Origin: Porphyra umbilicalis
Lineage: Eukaryota > Rhodophyta > Bangiophyceae > Bangiales > Bangiaceae
Direction of reading: 5' to 3'
Assembly: GCA_002049455.2 (NCBI GenBank)
Contig: KV919180.1
Span: 1 to 54,837, forward strand
Length of the DNA: 54,837 nt
The notes under the pieces were generated by a model. It was not told the origin of the DNA. It worked only from the letters and a program-made list of their open reading frames with translations, and ran no database searches. Position 1 is the first letter of the stretch. Every line of letters starts with the position of its first letter. The position numbers were made by a program, and so were the translations under genes. This document shows, one piece after another, positions 9,431 through 19,602 of the stretch.

Positions 9431-10814
9431 ATGCGCGCAGGAGCTCGTTGGGATGAAAGAGCGGGGGAGCACGGGCCGCCGGCGGACGGCGTGTTCATAT
9501 GCCGTCGCCGGCGGCCGACAGCACGCGTCACGAAAAGCACGCGCGCGCGGAGCACGAGCGCGCGACCGCAGCCCAGGGGGCGCCCCCCCGTGCGGCCGAT
9601 GGCGGCCCAGGGGGCGCCCCAACGAGCCGCGGATGGCAGCCCACGCGGCGGCCCCTCGTGCGCGTGCGTGGATCGGGGGGCGCAGGGTGCTGCGGGCCCG
9701 CCCGAGCGGGAGGTGTGCCCGAGACCGCCCGGGGAGGTGCATTTGAGGCTCCCCGAACGGCCTCCCCTGCGACACAGCCCCACGCAGCGCCGTCCACGAG
9801 GCGGGCCACACCGACACTGGCACGGGGCCTCGTGCGTGCCCCTGTGTTGGCGAGATCCCCGCCTCGTGGAAGCGGCTGAGGCACCAGCCGCGCCACGCTT
9901 GACGTGAGGCTGCCATATGACCGATTTGAGGGGGGGTGCGGGCCTGGCGCCAACAGGGACCAAAGCAATCTGATCACGGGCCGGCTGACCCCTGGCGATG
10001 ATGGATCCGCCTCCCTTCCAACATATCTTTGAACATTTCCAGCAGCCAATGATATGGCTTCGATCAGATTGGAAACTTTCAAAGATTCCTGATTGCATGC
10101 AAACGGATCACGTGATTGACTGCGCGACCGCGCCGATATTCCCGCGCGGGCCCACCGACACTGTCCGTTTCGACGATTGCGACAGTGCTCGCTCAGAGCA
10201 CGCCAACGCCGCCACCAGCAAAGGCGCCGTCCGCCTTTCGTTCTGGAAGCATTCGAATCGAAGCATCTGTTGGACCGCGCGGTGCCTGCCGTGGCCGCGT
10301 CTTGACAGCGCATCGCGCAGCGCATCGTTCCCAGGGTCCTCGACCGAGAGCCGCGGCTCTGCGCTGTCGCGTGAGGCTCGCCATCTGTGACTAGTTCGCC
10401 AGGTGTCTTCCCGAAGTGAGATTTTTCTGCATCGTGCCAGCAGGGCGACCAGTTCCTGTCAGTTCGTGGCGCTTTCTTTTAGACGTGTGAGCCTGACTTT
10501 CGGTATATTTACTCAGATGACAAAAGTCTGCACAGACGATTGGAAAGTTGCGAGCCGTTCTTGTCCGGATCGCAGCCTTTTCGCCGCTCCCTCCCTGACC
10601 TCGTGATTGCTTGGATATTTGTCCGATTTCTGAACACTTGGGGGTCGACGTTGCTAGGTACGCTTCCCCCATCTTCTTGCACCCATCTCTGGACCATGTA
10701 GCCCCTGTTTTCGATAACTCCAGGACCGCGGAGGGCCCTCTTGGATGAGAAAAATGGGGGGCCGCTCAGCGTCCTCCACGTAAGTAAACGTGGCATATTC
10801 CGTTTGGGGTTTCA
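9431..10814. other. Right interior of the Harbinger element, no gene seen
   Basis: GC-rich sequence to about 9900 contains a short direct repeat (CCCAGGGGGCGCCCC at about 9570 and 9610). Less GC-rich sequence continues to the right terminal repeat. I see no conserved protein. A degenerate copy of the terminal motif lies at about 10627-10678. Confidence 0.5.
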
Positions 10815-10846
10815 GAACTTGGGGGAGACGTTGTTGGGTGTGCTCT
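10815..10846. repeat. Right terminal inverted repeat of Harbinger element
   Basis: The reverse complement matches the left end at 31 of 32 positions. The three bases TAA (10846-10848) flank the GAGCAC-starting version of the repeat. Confidence 0.8.
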
Positions 10847-11609
10847 AACCCACCTGACTGCCCATCAGGGCAGTCTACGCAGGGTACACAAAACGTCAAG
10901 CATCCAACTCCAGACCACCACCCCCCAGCGAAAGCACAGGTGTACCAATGCGATGAGGTGCTTCTCGCATCTTTGGAGATGACAGAGACCAGCTTCCGCT
11001 CATCTGAGGGGCGTGGATGTCGCCCGTTCGGCCCGAGTAGCGTGGGGCTATCATGCTGCCGTTTTTGGCAGCACGAGTGATATGCATGCGGGGGGGGTGA
11101 AGGTGCGGGGAGGGTAGGGTAGTGTAGTGTAGGTTACTGGGTTGATTATCCATAGAGGCAGGTGTCCTGGTAGGGAGCCGTACCAGCAGTGACGAGCGCA
11201 GCGAAAAGCAGACACTGCCAGGTGATGCAAGAAGTGTCCCCTTTGGTGCGGACGGACGGTGCACGGTCTCTGCGCGCGTCGGCGAGCAACGGCGGCGGGG
11301 GCGGGGGTGCGCGGCCGCCCGCGGGCGGCGCGCAGAGGGCGCGCCGCCGCGCGGCGGCGGGCGCGCCCCGGCCGCCGCGGCCGACGCGGCGCGCCCGCCG
11401 CGGGGCGGCGCGGCACCCCCGCGTCGGCGCGCCCCCCCCCCCCGCGCCGCGCGGCGGCCGCGTCGGCGCCGCACGGCCGCCGTCGGCGGCGGCGGCGGCC
11501 GCGCGCCCGCCGCGCGCGGCCGCCGACGGCGGCGCCGCCGCCCCCCCGCCCGCCGCCGCCGTCGGCAGCGACGGGCGGCGGCGGCGGTCGCGGGCAACCA
11601 AACGCACAC

Positions 11610-11645
<36 letters not shown>

Positions 11646-11683
11646 CGGCGCACGCGCGCGACGGCGGGGGGCGCGTCGAGCGC
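10847..11683. other. Intergenic, with a 33-base A tract
   Basis: 10847-11260 shows nothing recognisable. 11280-11600 is almost pure G and C with CGG/CCG repeats. An uninterrupted run of 33 A lies at 11611-11643, which is a T run 41-73 bases past the stop of the POT1-like gene on the minus strand. No coding sequence is supported here. Confidence 0.6.
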
Positions 11684-12008
11684 TCAGGCGGCGTCGCCGG
11701 CCCCCCCCCCCCCCCCGCCCCCCCTCCCCCCCCCCCCCCCCCGCGGCCGCCCGTGGCGGCAGCAGCTCCGCCTTGAGCGTCGCGCCAAAGGCCTGCCACG
11801 CCACCCCCGCGGCGGCGCCGCTGCCCCCATACGCGCGCACGCACACGTCGACGAGCGACTGCGGGTGGGTGAGGAGCGCGAGCGCCGCCCCCAGCCGCGC
11901 CTCGGCCGCCGCCGACCGCCGCACGTTGCAGGGGGGGGCGGCGGGCGCGAAAAAGTCGGCCGCATCGTCGCCGGTGAGGTGGACGAGGAGCTCCTCCCCG
12001 CCGCCGCC

Positions 12009-12041
<33 letters not shown>

Positions 12042-12313
12042 GCCGTCGGCGGCGGCGGCGCCCGCCCCGCCACGCCGCCCGTCAAGGGCGACGAGGGCGA
12101 GTTTGACGAAAAAGCGCCACACGCCCCCCCCCCCCCGAGGCCCCCCCACACCCCGCGCACGCGCCGTCCCCCGCAATCGCGTACGTGCCGCACGCGACGC
12201 ACGCGCGGCGGCACAGGCGGCGGACGTTGGCGGGAAAGTCGAGGCGCGCCACCCGCGCAATGACCCGCACGGGGGTGCCGCGGGGGGGGGGGGGGGCCCG
12301 CCGGCGGCGGCGG

Positions 12314-12345
<32 letters not shown>

Positions 12346-14080
12346 ACCGCAGGGTGCGACCACGCGAGCAGCGTCGCGACGTCGACTTGGCAGCAGCCGA
12401 GGCGCCGCTGGCCGACGGCGCGCGTCGTGACGACGCGGGGGGCGGCCGCGGCGGGCGCGCGCAACGGTGGGGTGGCGTGCGCCGCGCCGCCCGCCGCCGA
12501 CGGCTCGAGGCGCCGAGGCGCCGCGGCGGGTGCCACCGCCGCCGCCGCCGCACCCCCACCGCCGCCGCCGCCGCCGCCGGGCACGGCGGCGCCCGCGCCC
12601 GCGGCGGTGGCGGGCGCGTCCCCCCCCCCACCACCCCCCCCCCCCCGCGGCAGCGCGGGCGGCGTCCCCCAGCGGCGGGCCCGGAAGCAGGCGGGGCGGG
12701 GGTGCCCCCCCCCCCCACCCCCCCCCCCCCCCCGAGCACCTCGGCGGCCTGCCGCAACTCGGCCGCGTGCGGGGGCAACCACAGGAGCGTCGGCGTGCGG
12801 TTGTTGACGGTTAGGCGGAGGTGCCACTCGGGGGACCCGTCGGGGCCGACGGCGGCCACCCCCGCCGCGCAGCGGAGGGAGAAGAAGGGCAGCCGCGGGT
12901 GGGGGGGGGGGGGGGGGGGGCGCCCCGTCACGGGGGGGGGGGGGGGGATGCCCACTCGAGGAGCCGCCGCGCCCACGCGCCGCCGGCGCGCGCCGTCCAG
13001 TCGTCGGATGCGACGAGGACGATGCGGCCGACGGGGGTGCCGCCGCCGCTGCCGTTGCCAACCGCGCCGGGGGGCGGGGGCGGCGGGGGCGGTTCCCCAA
13101 AGCCCGACCACACCTCCACCCGCAGCGGCGCGGCGGAGCGGAGGCGGAGGACGCGGCCGACGGTGAGGGTTGCGGCGCCCCAGCGGGCGCCGGCCCCCCC
13201 CAGGGGCACCACCTCCCGCCGCGTCGCCCACGGGTGGCGGCGGAGAAAGGCGGTTGACCAGGCGCGGAGGCGCCGCACCTCGGCCGCGTCGGCGGCCCCC
13301 AACGCCGGCGGGGGGCGGGCGCCAAACACCCGCGGCGGCGGCAGCGCGTCCGTCGCGGTCGCGTCGTCGGGGTTGGGGGCGGCGCCCCCCCCCCCCCCCC
13401 CCCCCCCGCACCCGCCACGCCCGGCCCCGCCCACACAACCACCGTCGACGCGGCTTGGTGCGCGCACGCGCGGAGGAGCGGCCGCCCGTGGGCGGTCCAC
13501 CACCCCTCCACCACCGACCGGACGATGAGGAGGACGTCCCCCACCGCCGCCGCCGGGAGGGCGCCCGCGGGGTGGCGCGCAAAGCGGTACACTTGGACGG
13601 GGCGGGTCCCCGCAGAGGGGTGGACGAGGAAGAGGGCGCCGCGGAGGTCGTCCCCGCCCGTCGTTGCGGGCGCGGCGGCGGACCAGAGGACGCCGTAAAA
13701 GGTGGCCGAGGGGTCCACGGGGGGGGACCCCCGGTGGAGCCCCTCGCGCACCCCGCGCGCGGCGACGGCCGCCCACAGGGCCCCGACGGTCGTTGACGCG
13801 GCGGTGGGGGGGGGGGGGGGGGGGGCGTCCGACCCCCCGCCGCAACACCCCGTGCAGTCGGGGGGGGGGGGCGCGCGGCGGTCGCGAGCGCCGCCGCCGC
13901 CGCCGCCGCTTCGGCAGCGGTTGCCGCGTCGGGGGGGGGGGGGGGGTCCGCACACCGCCCCCGCCCCCGCCGCCGCCGTCGGGGGGGGGGGGGGGGGCCG
14001 CGGCGCGTGCAACGGGCGCGCCGACCGTCGCGCCGACCCCGACGAGCGGTCCGTGGGGCACCGCCGGCGGGGGCGCCGCC

Positions 14081-14111
<31 letters not shown>

Positions 14112-14745
14112 CCGCGGACGCCGCCGCCGCCGCCCGTGCCGGCGGTGCTCCCCCGGCCGCCGCCCCGTCTGCCGCCCCCGCCCCGACCGTCGGCGGCACC
14201 GACGTTTGGGTGCCCGGCACGCCCCCCCCCCCCGACGCGCCCGCCGACGGGTCGCCGACGCGGGCGGGGGCGCCCGCGGGGGCCCGCGGCCAGCCTTGCA
14301 TGCCCCCCACCCGCGGTGGCGGCGACGGGGCGCCCCCCCCCCGACACGACACCGCGTCCGAGGACACCCAACCGCCGCCGCCGCCGCCGCCGCCATGGCC
14401 GCCGCCGCCGCCGGTGGTCGGCCGGCCGACGCCCCCACCCCCCCACTCGCCGCCACACTAAACGTGGAGATGGTGTCGGGCGCGTCGCCGCCGGCGGCGC
14501 CCGCCGCCGCCGGCGGGCAGCGTCGCCCACCATACGCGCCGACGGGCGCCCGCTGGTCGGCCGAGGCGCGGGGCGCCTTGGCCGCCCGCCCGCCCGTGGC
14601 CGGGGGGGGGGGGGGGCGCCCCCGCCGCCGCCGCCGCTGCCGCTGGCCGCCCCGCCGCGCGCGCTGCCGCGTCCGCCGCCGCCGCCGCCGCCGCGGGGGG
14701 GGAGGGGGGGGGGGGGGGGCGCCGCCCGCCACACCAGCCGACCAT
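11684..14745 (-). CDS. POT1-like telomere single-strand-binding protein, split over several frames
   Basis: POT1 binds the single-stranded telomere overhang in the nucleus and protects chromosome ends. Pieces on the minus strand follow the POT1 domain order. The N-terminal OB fold (about 13800-13415) has FYGVLWSAAAP, ALFLVHPSAG, VQVYRFARHP and VGDVLLIVRSVV with hydrophobic spacing typical of Telo_bind. Next comes LRAWSTAFLRRHPW (about 13300-13250). A second OB-like part follows (13190-12740, including EWHLRLTVNN). A C-terminal part (about 12290-11740) has VRVIARVARLDFPANVRRLC, a CxxC...CxxC zinc site, WRFFVKLALVALDG, LLVHLTGDDAADFF and LVDVCVRAYGG. The pieces occupy all three frames. Each switch lies at a G/C run (about 13383-13407, 12900-12955, 12600-12733, 12281-12296, 12123-12135, 11700-11742). 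The stop is at 11684. The start is uncertain: ATG at 14745 or 14396, since the N-terminal third is low complexity. Sequencing indels and pseudogenisation remain alternatives. Confidence 0.65.
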
Positions 14746-15079
14746 GACCGCCGCCGCCGCGGGGGGGGGGGGGGGGGGGGGGGGAGGGTGACCGACAGAC
14801 AGGGGGTGGCGACGCAGAGACACGCGCCGCCCCCGCTGCAGGCAGCTAGCTGCCACTCCTCCACAGCTGTCGCGGCGTGTGGTCGGCGGGCGCCGGCGGG
14901 CCGCCCTGCGGCGCGGGGGCAACCGTGGGGGCTCGTTACGGGCGCGCCGGCGGGCGCGCCGGCGCCGGCGCGCGGACGCACGCGCGTTGGCCCCGACGCA
15001 CTTGGTTGGGGCGTCACGGGAAGTGCGGGCGCGTAATTGACGGGGGCGGCTCGCCCGTCGGCCGCGCGGCTCGCGGCCG

Positions 15080-15169
15080 GATCTGGCCGCGCGACGTTGC
15101 GGCCAGATCAGATCTCACCTGCAGGCGCAGCTGCGCATATCCCGCGATGCGCGCAGCTGCGCCTGCAGG
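15080..15169. repeat. Two adjacent perfect palindromes between divergent genes
   Basis: Arms GATCTGGCCGC (15080-15090) and GCGGCCAGATC (15099-15109) enclose 8 bases. Arms CCTGCAGGCGCAGCTGCGC (15118-15136) and its exact complement (15151-15169) enclose 14 bases. They lie between the POT1-like gene (leftward) and the secreted-protein gene (rightward), so they could be control sites for either or cruciform-forming DNA. Confidence 0.85.
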
Positions 15170-15231
15170 GGATCTGTGCGGCCGCGCGACCCGAGGGGTG
15201 TCGCTCACACAATCAATTCGTGACGCGAGCG

Positions 15232-15253
15232 ACCGCCACCGCCGCCGCCACCG

Positions 15254-15299
<46 letters not shown>

Positions 15300-15310
15300 A
15301 CCGCCGCCGC
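15232..15310. repeat. CCG/CCA trinucleotide microsatellite
   Basis: About 25 consecutive CCG-type triplets with a few CCA interruptions lie in the leader region of the 16071 gene. The rest of 15311-16070 is GC-rich intergenic sequence in which I see no gene. Confidence 0.9.
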
Positions 15311-16070
15311 CCGCCGCTCCGGGTGGCGGACCGTCTTGTCTTGCGCTCTCGGTGGCATGGCGCTGCGTCGCGCCGCGCCCGTCTGCTGTGGGGGGGGGGG
15401 GTACCGGCGGGGCGCCGGCGTCGGCCACGACACGGGCCGGCGGCGGCGGGCGCGCCGCCGGCGGCGGCGCGGCGGGCAACGTCGGCCGTGGAATCCTGTC
15501 GCGACTGGGATCCGCGGCGCGCCCGACGCGCCGGGCGTTGCCACGCCGGAACCCGTGACTCGTGGGCGCCGACTGTCGCGGGGGGGGGGCCCCCTGACAG
15601 TGGGGGTGGGAAAACGCGGGGGGGTGGGGGGGGGGGGTGTGCCGTCCACCGCACACGTGGTCGCGACGGGCGGGTGCCTGCGCGTCGGGCAGTCAGAGCT
15701 GGGAGCGGGGGAACAGCGCGAGTCGCCTCCCCCGCCGGCCAGCCTCGAGTTGGCGTACGCAGCGGCGGCGGTAGATGCCGGCCGGCAGTGCCATTGACGT
15801 TGGCGCGCCGCGCCCCGCCCGCCCCCACCCGATGCGGTGCGGCCCCTCCCGGTACGCCGTCACGTGACATCGGGCTCCCCGTAGCCTTCCCATTGTCGCT
15901 CGTTCCCGTGACAAGCATCGTCGGCCACCACCGCCGTCGTCGTTATCGCCCGGTCGTCTGCCGCCGCGTCCAACACATCGACGCGCCACTCGAGGCCCTT
16001 CATCGACGCTGCCATCCCCCCCGCCTCCACCCCTCGCCGCTGCAGCGCAACGGATCGGAGGCTGTCCATC

Positions 16071-17033
16071 ATGTTCACCGCCACGGCCGTGCTGGCAGCC
16101 GCTGCCGCCGCTGCCGCCGCCGCGGACCTCGCCACCGCCACCGTGGTGGACAGCGCCACCCATGTCGTGGCACTGCCGGTCGGAGTGGCAGTGGCGGCGG
16201 CAGCCGTGGCTGCCACGGCCGCCGCCGGCCGCGCGCCTCGTGGGGGCCCCCCCCCCGTGGCGGCGGCGCTGCTCCCCCACACTCCCGCCGCGCCCGCCCG
16301 CCGCGCCGTCGACGCCCCCCCCCCCCCGACGGTTCGCGCGCTCGCCAGCTGGGCGCTCGCGGGCCGCTACACCTACGCCGGCACCGCCAAGTACGCCGCG
16401 TCGGCCGCGTGGCGGGTGTGCCCAGCGTCCTTGACCATCCGCCCGTACGCGGCGGTGCAGCTGAGTCGCGACGCGAGCGGCGGCTTGTGGTTGCCCCCAC
16501 CTACGATGCGGTGGAACGACACGGCCGCGTGCACGGCGGTGCCGCCCGCCGACCGGTCGCTCTTCGTCATTGGCGCGGCGGCGGTGTTTGGGGGCGGCAA
16601 CGCCGCCGGACGCGGTGGTGCCTACCCGGCCCTCACGGCCGCCATTGCCGCGGCGGGCGCCGGCGCCGTTGGCGCAACCCTCCACGCGCAGGGTCACGAC
16701 TTTACGATTGTGCATGCGGCCGCCGACGTGGCGTGCGGGCGGTCGGGGCGCCTGCCGGCGGGCTCCCTCGCCTTTGTGTTGCGGGATGAGGTCGGGAGCT
16801 TCCTCATCGGCACCACCCCGATACCGCCCCGCCACAAGGCGCTGCTGCTGTTTGTGGCGCCGCGCGACGGGCGCGCGGCGGCCGGCGGCCGCTGCTTGCT
16901 GTCGACGGCTGTGTTTACCGCCGGCGGGCAGCTACTGGCGGCTGACACGCCGCCGCCGCCGGCAGACGGCGAGGCGCCGCCGGGCTTTGCCGCCGCCCGC
17001 GTCACGGCGGTCCGCGCGGCCGCCTGCCTCTAA
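16071..17033 (+). CDS. Predicted secreted/membrane protein, paralogue of the Hint-domain protein but lacking Hint
   Basis: This is a 320-residue ATG frame. It begins with an Ala-rich hydrophobic stretch (residues 1-50, signal peptide or membrane anchor). A Pro-rich linker and a globular region from about residue 85 follow. It aligns with the neighbour at 18481: VRALASWALAGRYTYAGTAK here against ARVLSDWELAGTYRYARVGT there. Four cysteines are shared (in VCPASLTIRP, TAACTAV, DVACGRSG and GRCLLSTAVF), which suggests two disulfides in the secretory pathway. The protein ends about 30 residues after the last shared motif, exactly where the neighbour enters its Gly linker and Hint domain. The domain is not one I recognise. 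A tandem duplication followed by loss or gain of Hint is inferred. Confidence 0.7.
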   Translation: MFTATAVLAAAAAAAAAADLATATVVDSATHVVALPVGVAVAAAAVAATAAAGRAPRGGPPPVAAALLPHTPAAPARRAVDAPPPPTVRALASWALAGRYTYAGTAKYAASAAWRVCPASLTIRPYAAVQLSRDASGGLWLPPPTMRWNDTAACTAVPPADRSLFVIGAAAVFGGGNAAGRGGAYPALTAAIAAAGAGAVGATLHAQGHDFTIVHAAADVACGRSGRLPAGSLAFVLRDEVGSFLIGTTPIPPRHKALLLFVAPRDGRAAAGGRCLLSTAVFTAGGQLLAADTPPPPADGEAPPGFAAARVTAVRAAACL

Positions 17034-18480
17034 AGAGTGGCGGGCGGCGCGTCGACGGTGGCGCGCGTGTCCCCGCGTGGTGCTGCCGCGGCGGGGCGAC
17101 CCAGACGCCGTCGGCGGGGAGGGGGGGTCGACGAGGGTGGTCGTCGTACCGTCGGGGACGGCGGCGGCGGCGGCCGCGACGGCGGCCGCGGCCGCCACAA
17201 CGTTGGCAGAGCGGTGGACGGTGGCCGCCGGCTCGCCGCCCGGGCGGGGGCGGCCGGTGGGGGCGGCCGGTGGGGGTGGCCGGTGTGGGCGGCCGGTCAG
17301 GGCGGCCGGCGTCCACGTCAGAGTCTGTGCGAAGCCAACCGGTCGAATTGAAAGCGTCGTTAAATTGATATTCGGTAGACGCGCTGATCCGCCGTTACCG
17401 TCCGTCTCGAGGCGCGCGGGGTGGCAGCCGCGCTACCCGCGCGGCCGCGTGGCCCTTCGCCGGCGCCAACACTGGCGGTCGGCCGTGGGACTGCCACCCG
17501 GCGGCGCCCCCGCCGACGGCCCACGCGGGCGCGGCGGCGGCAGCGTCTGCGTTTGCGGCCACCCGCCCTCGGCCGCGCCGCCGCCTCCGCGTCGCCGCTC
17601 GGCCCGCGCGCCGGCGCCTCTGTCAGTCGCTGCCGGTGGCTGCCGTTCTTTCCGCCACCCCCCCCCCCCCCCAACCCCCCCCCCCCTCCCTTCCTCCCCC
17701 CCCCACCTGGATGATCGCCATGATCATTTGCGTGGCGGCGGCGGCGGGCGCCCCCGCCCCCTGACATTCTCCGTCATGGGCGGCGGCCGCGCGGGCCGCC
17801 GCCGCACCCGCTGCCGGCGGCGGCGCACGCCCCCGCCGCCCGAGCGGCGGGGGGGGGGGGGGCGGGTGTGTGCCGGGACGCCCCAGTGGGCGACCGGCAC
17901 GCTTCCACGGCGGACGCGTGCCGCCGGCGCGCGCGTCGCGCCGCGCGGGTGCCGGCGGCCCCGCGGCCGCGGGGCGGGCCGCGTGCGCCAACCCCCCCCC
18001 CCCCCCCGGGGGGGGGGTTTGCCTGCAGGGGCGGCCCCTGCAGGCACGCCCACCCCCCCCGGGTGGCGTCCGCACCCGGCGCTACCGCCGGCACGCTGTG
18101 GCGTGTACCCCCGCCCTGACCCCGCCCGCCGCGTCGGCTCGGTGCACCGGCGGCGCGGCGCACGCCGTCCGCGGCAGCGCGGGGGGGGGTGTGGCGGCTC
18201 CCCCGGGGCGCCGCGGCGGGCGGCTGCCCGAGGCGACCACCCCCGCCCCGTTCCTGGTGCCTCTCCCCACCGACGCGTACGACGTTGGCGACGCGTCGGA
18301 CGCTGGCAGCTGGTGGTCGGCACCCGCCCCGCCCGCATCGACGGTGGCGGTGGCGGCGGCGGCGGCGGCGGTGGCAGCGGTCGTGGTTGTCGACGAGGAC
18401 GGGGGGTGCCGCGCGTGGAGGGGGGCGGGCGGGCGTGGGGGGGTGCGGCCGCGTGCCGCGCCGACGGGGGCGGGTCGGCC
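17034..18480. other. Spacer between the two secreted paralogues
   Basis: There is no gene. Short GGGCGGCCGGTG-type direct repeats lie at about 17250-17310, C and G runs at 17650-17710, and a strong hairpin at 18000-18065 (listed separately). The frame of the second gene is open through part of the spacer, but its composition is unlike protein. Confidence 0.55.
18020..18046. repeat. Perfect palindrome flanked by complementary G and C runs
   Basis: Arms TGCCTGCAGGGG and CCCCTGCAGGCA are separated by CGG. Immediately outside are a run of G on the left and a run of C on the right, so the stem can extend. The CCTGCAGG centre of each arm also occurs in the palindrome at 15118. Confidence 0.8.
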
Positions 18481-19567
18481 ATGGCGCGGGGGTCCAAGCG
18501 CCTGCGGCGGGCGGCGGCGGTGACCGCGGCGGCCGCGTCGGCGGCGGGGACGCTCTTTGCCGCGGTTGCGGGCGCTGCGGTGGGGGCGGCGGCGACGCTG
18601 CCCGATGGCGTCGCCGCCATAACGCGCGAGGCGGCGCGGGCGTCGGCGCCGGCGGGCGCCGTCGGGGCGGGCGGCCCCTTTCCCTTTGCGCCCGCCTCCC
18701 GGCGGGCGGCGCCCATGGTACGGGCGGCGGCGGCGGTACCTACCGCCGACGGCGGCGGCACGGCCGACGGCGGTGCCACGGCGGCGGCGGCGGCCGTAGC
18801 GGCGGCGGCGGCGGTGGCGCTCCCCCCCCCCACGGCGCGGGTGCTTAGCGACTGGGAGCTCGCCGGCACCTACCGCTACGCGCGTGTCGGCACCTACACC
18901 TCGCAGCGCGCGTACCTCCGCTGCCCCTACACCCTCACCTTCCGCCCGTACGACGCGGGCGCGCTGCGGCGGGATGCGCATGGCAGCTTGTGGCTGCCGC
19001 CGTCGACGCTGCAGTGGAACGCGTCGGTGTGTGAGGCGGTCGGCCCCGCCGCGCCGGCCACGTCGGACGTGCCCGGCGCGGACCTCCTCGTCATTGACTC
19101 GACGCTCCTCTTTGGCGCATCCGGGCCGACCCCGTACCCGAGCGTCACGGCCGCCATCAAATCGTCGGGGGCGGACGTGCTCGGCAGCGCCCTCCACTTT
19201 ATGGGCCTCAACTTCAGCGTCGTGTACGCGCCGTCGGCGATTGCGTGCGCGTCGGGCGACGGGCGGACCGTCGGCGGCTTCCTCGCGTCGAGCCTCCTCT
19301 ACATGGTGCGCCAAGAGGCGACGTCGCTTGCCTTTGTGACGGTCGTCGTGCCCGCCAAGTACCGCACCGCGTTTTTGTACATGCCGACGACCGACGCGCG
19401 GAGTGCGTACACGCAGTGCCCGCTGTCGACGGCGCTGCTGTCGGCGGATGGGAGCCTCTTGGAGGCCAACGCGCCGACGCCCGTGCCGACGCAGACGCCC
19501 CTGCCCGGGGCGGCGCCGCCCGACGGCGTCGTTAGCCCCGAAACGACGCCGGCGGCGGGCGGGGGGG

Positions 19568-19602
<35 letters not shown>

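Larger units (their letters stand above)
2034..10846. mobile_element. PIF/Harbinger-type DNA transposon with both ORFs
   Basis: The element is bounded by inverted repeats at 2034-2065 and 10815-10846 that match at 31 of 32 positions. It contains a Harbinger DDE transposase (+, 2719-5049) and a Myb/SANT-like protein (-, 5467-8899), the classic two-gene set of this superfamily. A second, more diverged inverted pair lies just inside the ends (about 2122-2172 and 10627-10678) and repeats a CAACGTC...CCCCAA motif. If the repeat starts one base in, at GAGCAC, the flanking trinucleotides are TGA on the left and TAA on the right. That is one mismatch from a perfect 3-bp target duplication; TAA/TTA is usual for the superfamily. 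At 8.8 kb it is long for the group because of expanded coding and noncoding repeats. The transposase looks intact; the partner gene has one frame break. Confidence 0.8.

Noticed and set aside
11280..11643. Processed pseudogene with poly(A) tail on the plus strand
   Set aside because: The sequence before the A run is CG-only repeat with no recognisable gene, and no target duplication is visible.
10896..15017. 1373-codon open frame on the minus strand
   Set aside because: It is open because stops are rare in G/C-only DNA. It starts with a non-ATG codon and only parts of it carry POT1-like sequence; other parts of POT1 lie in the other frames.
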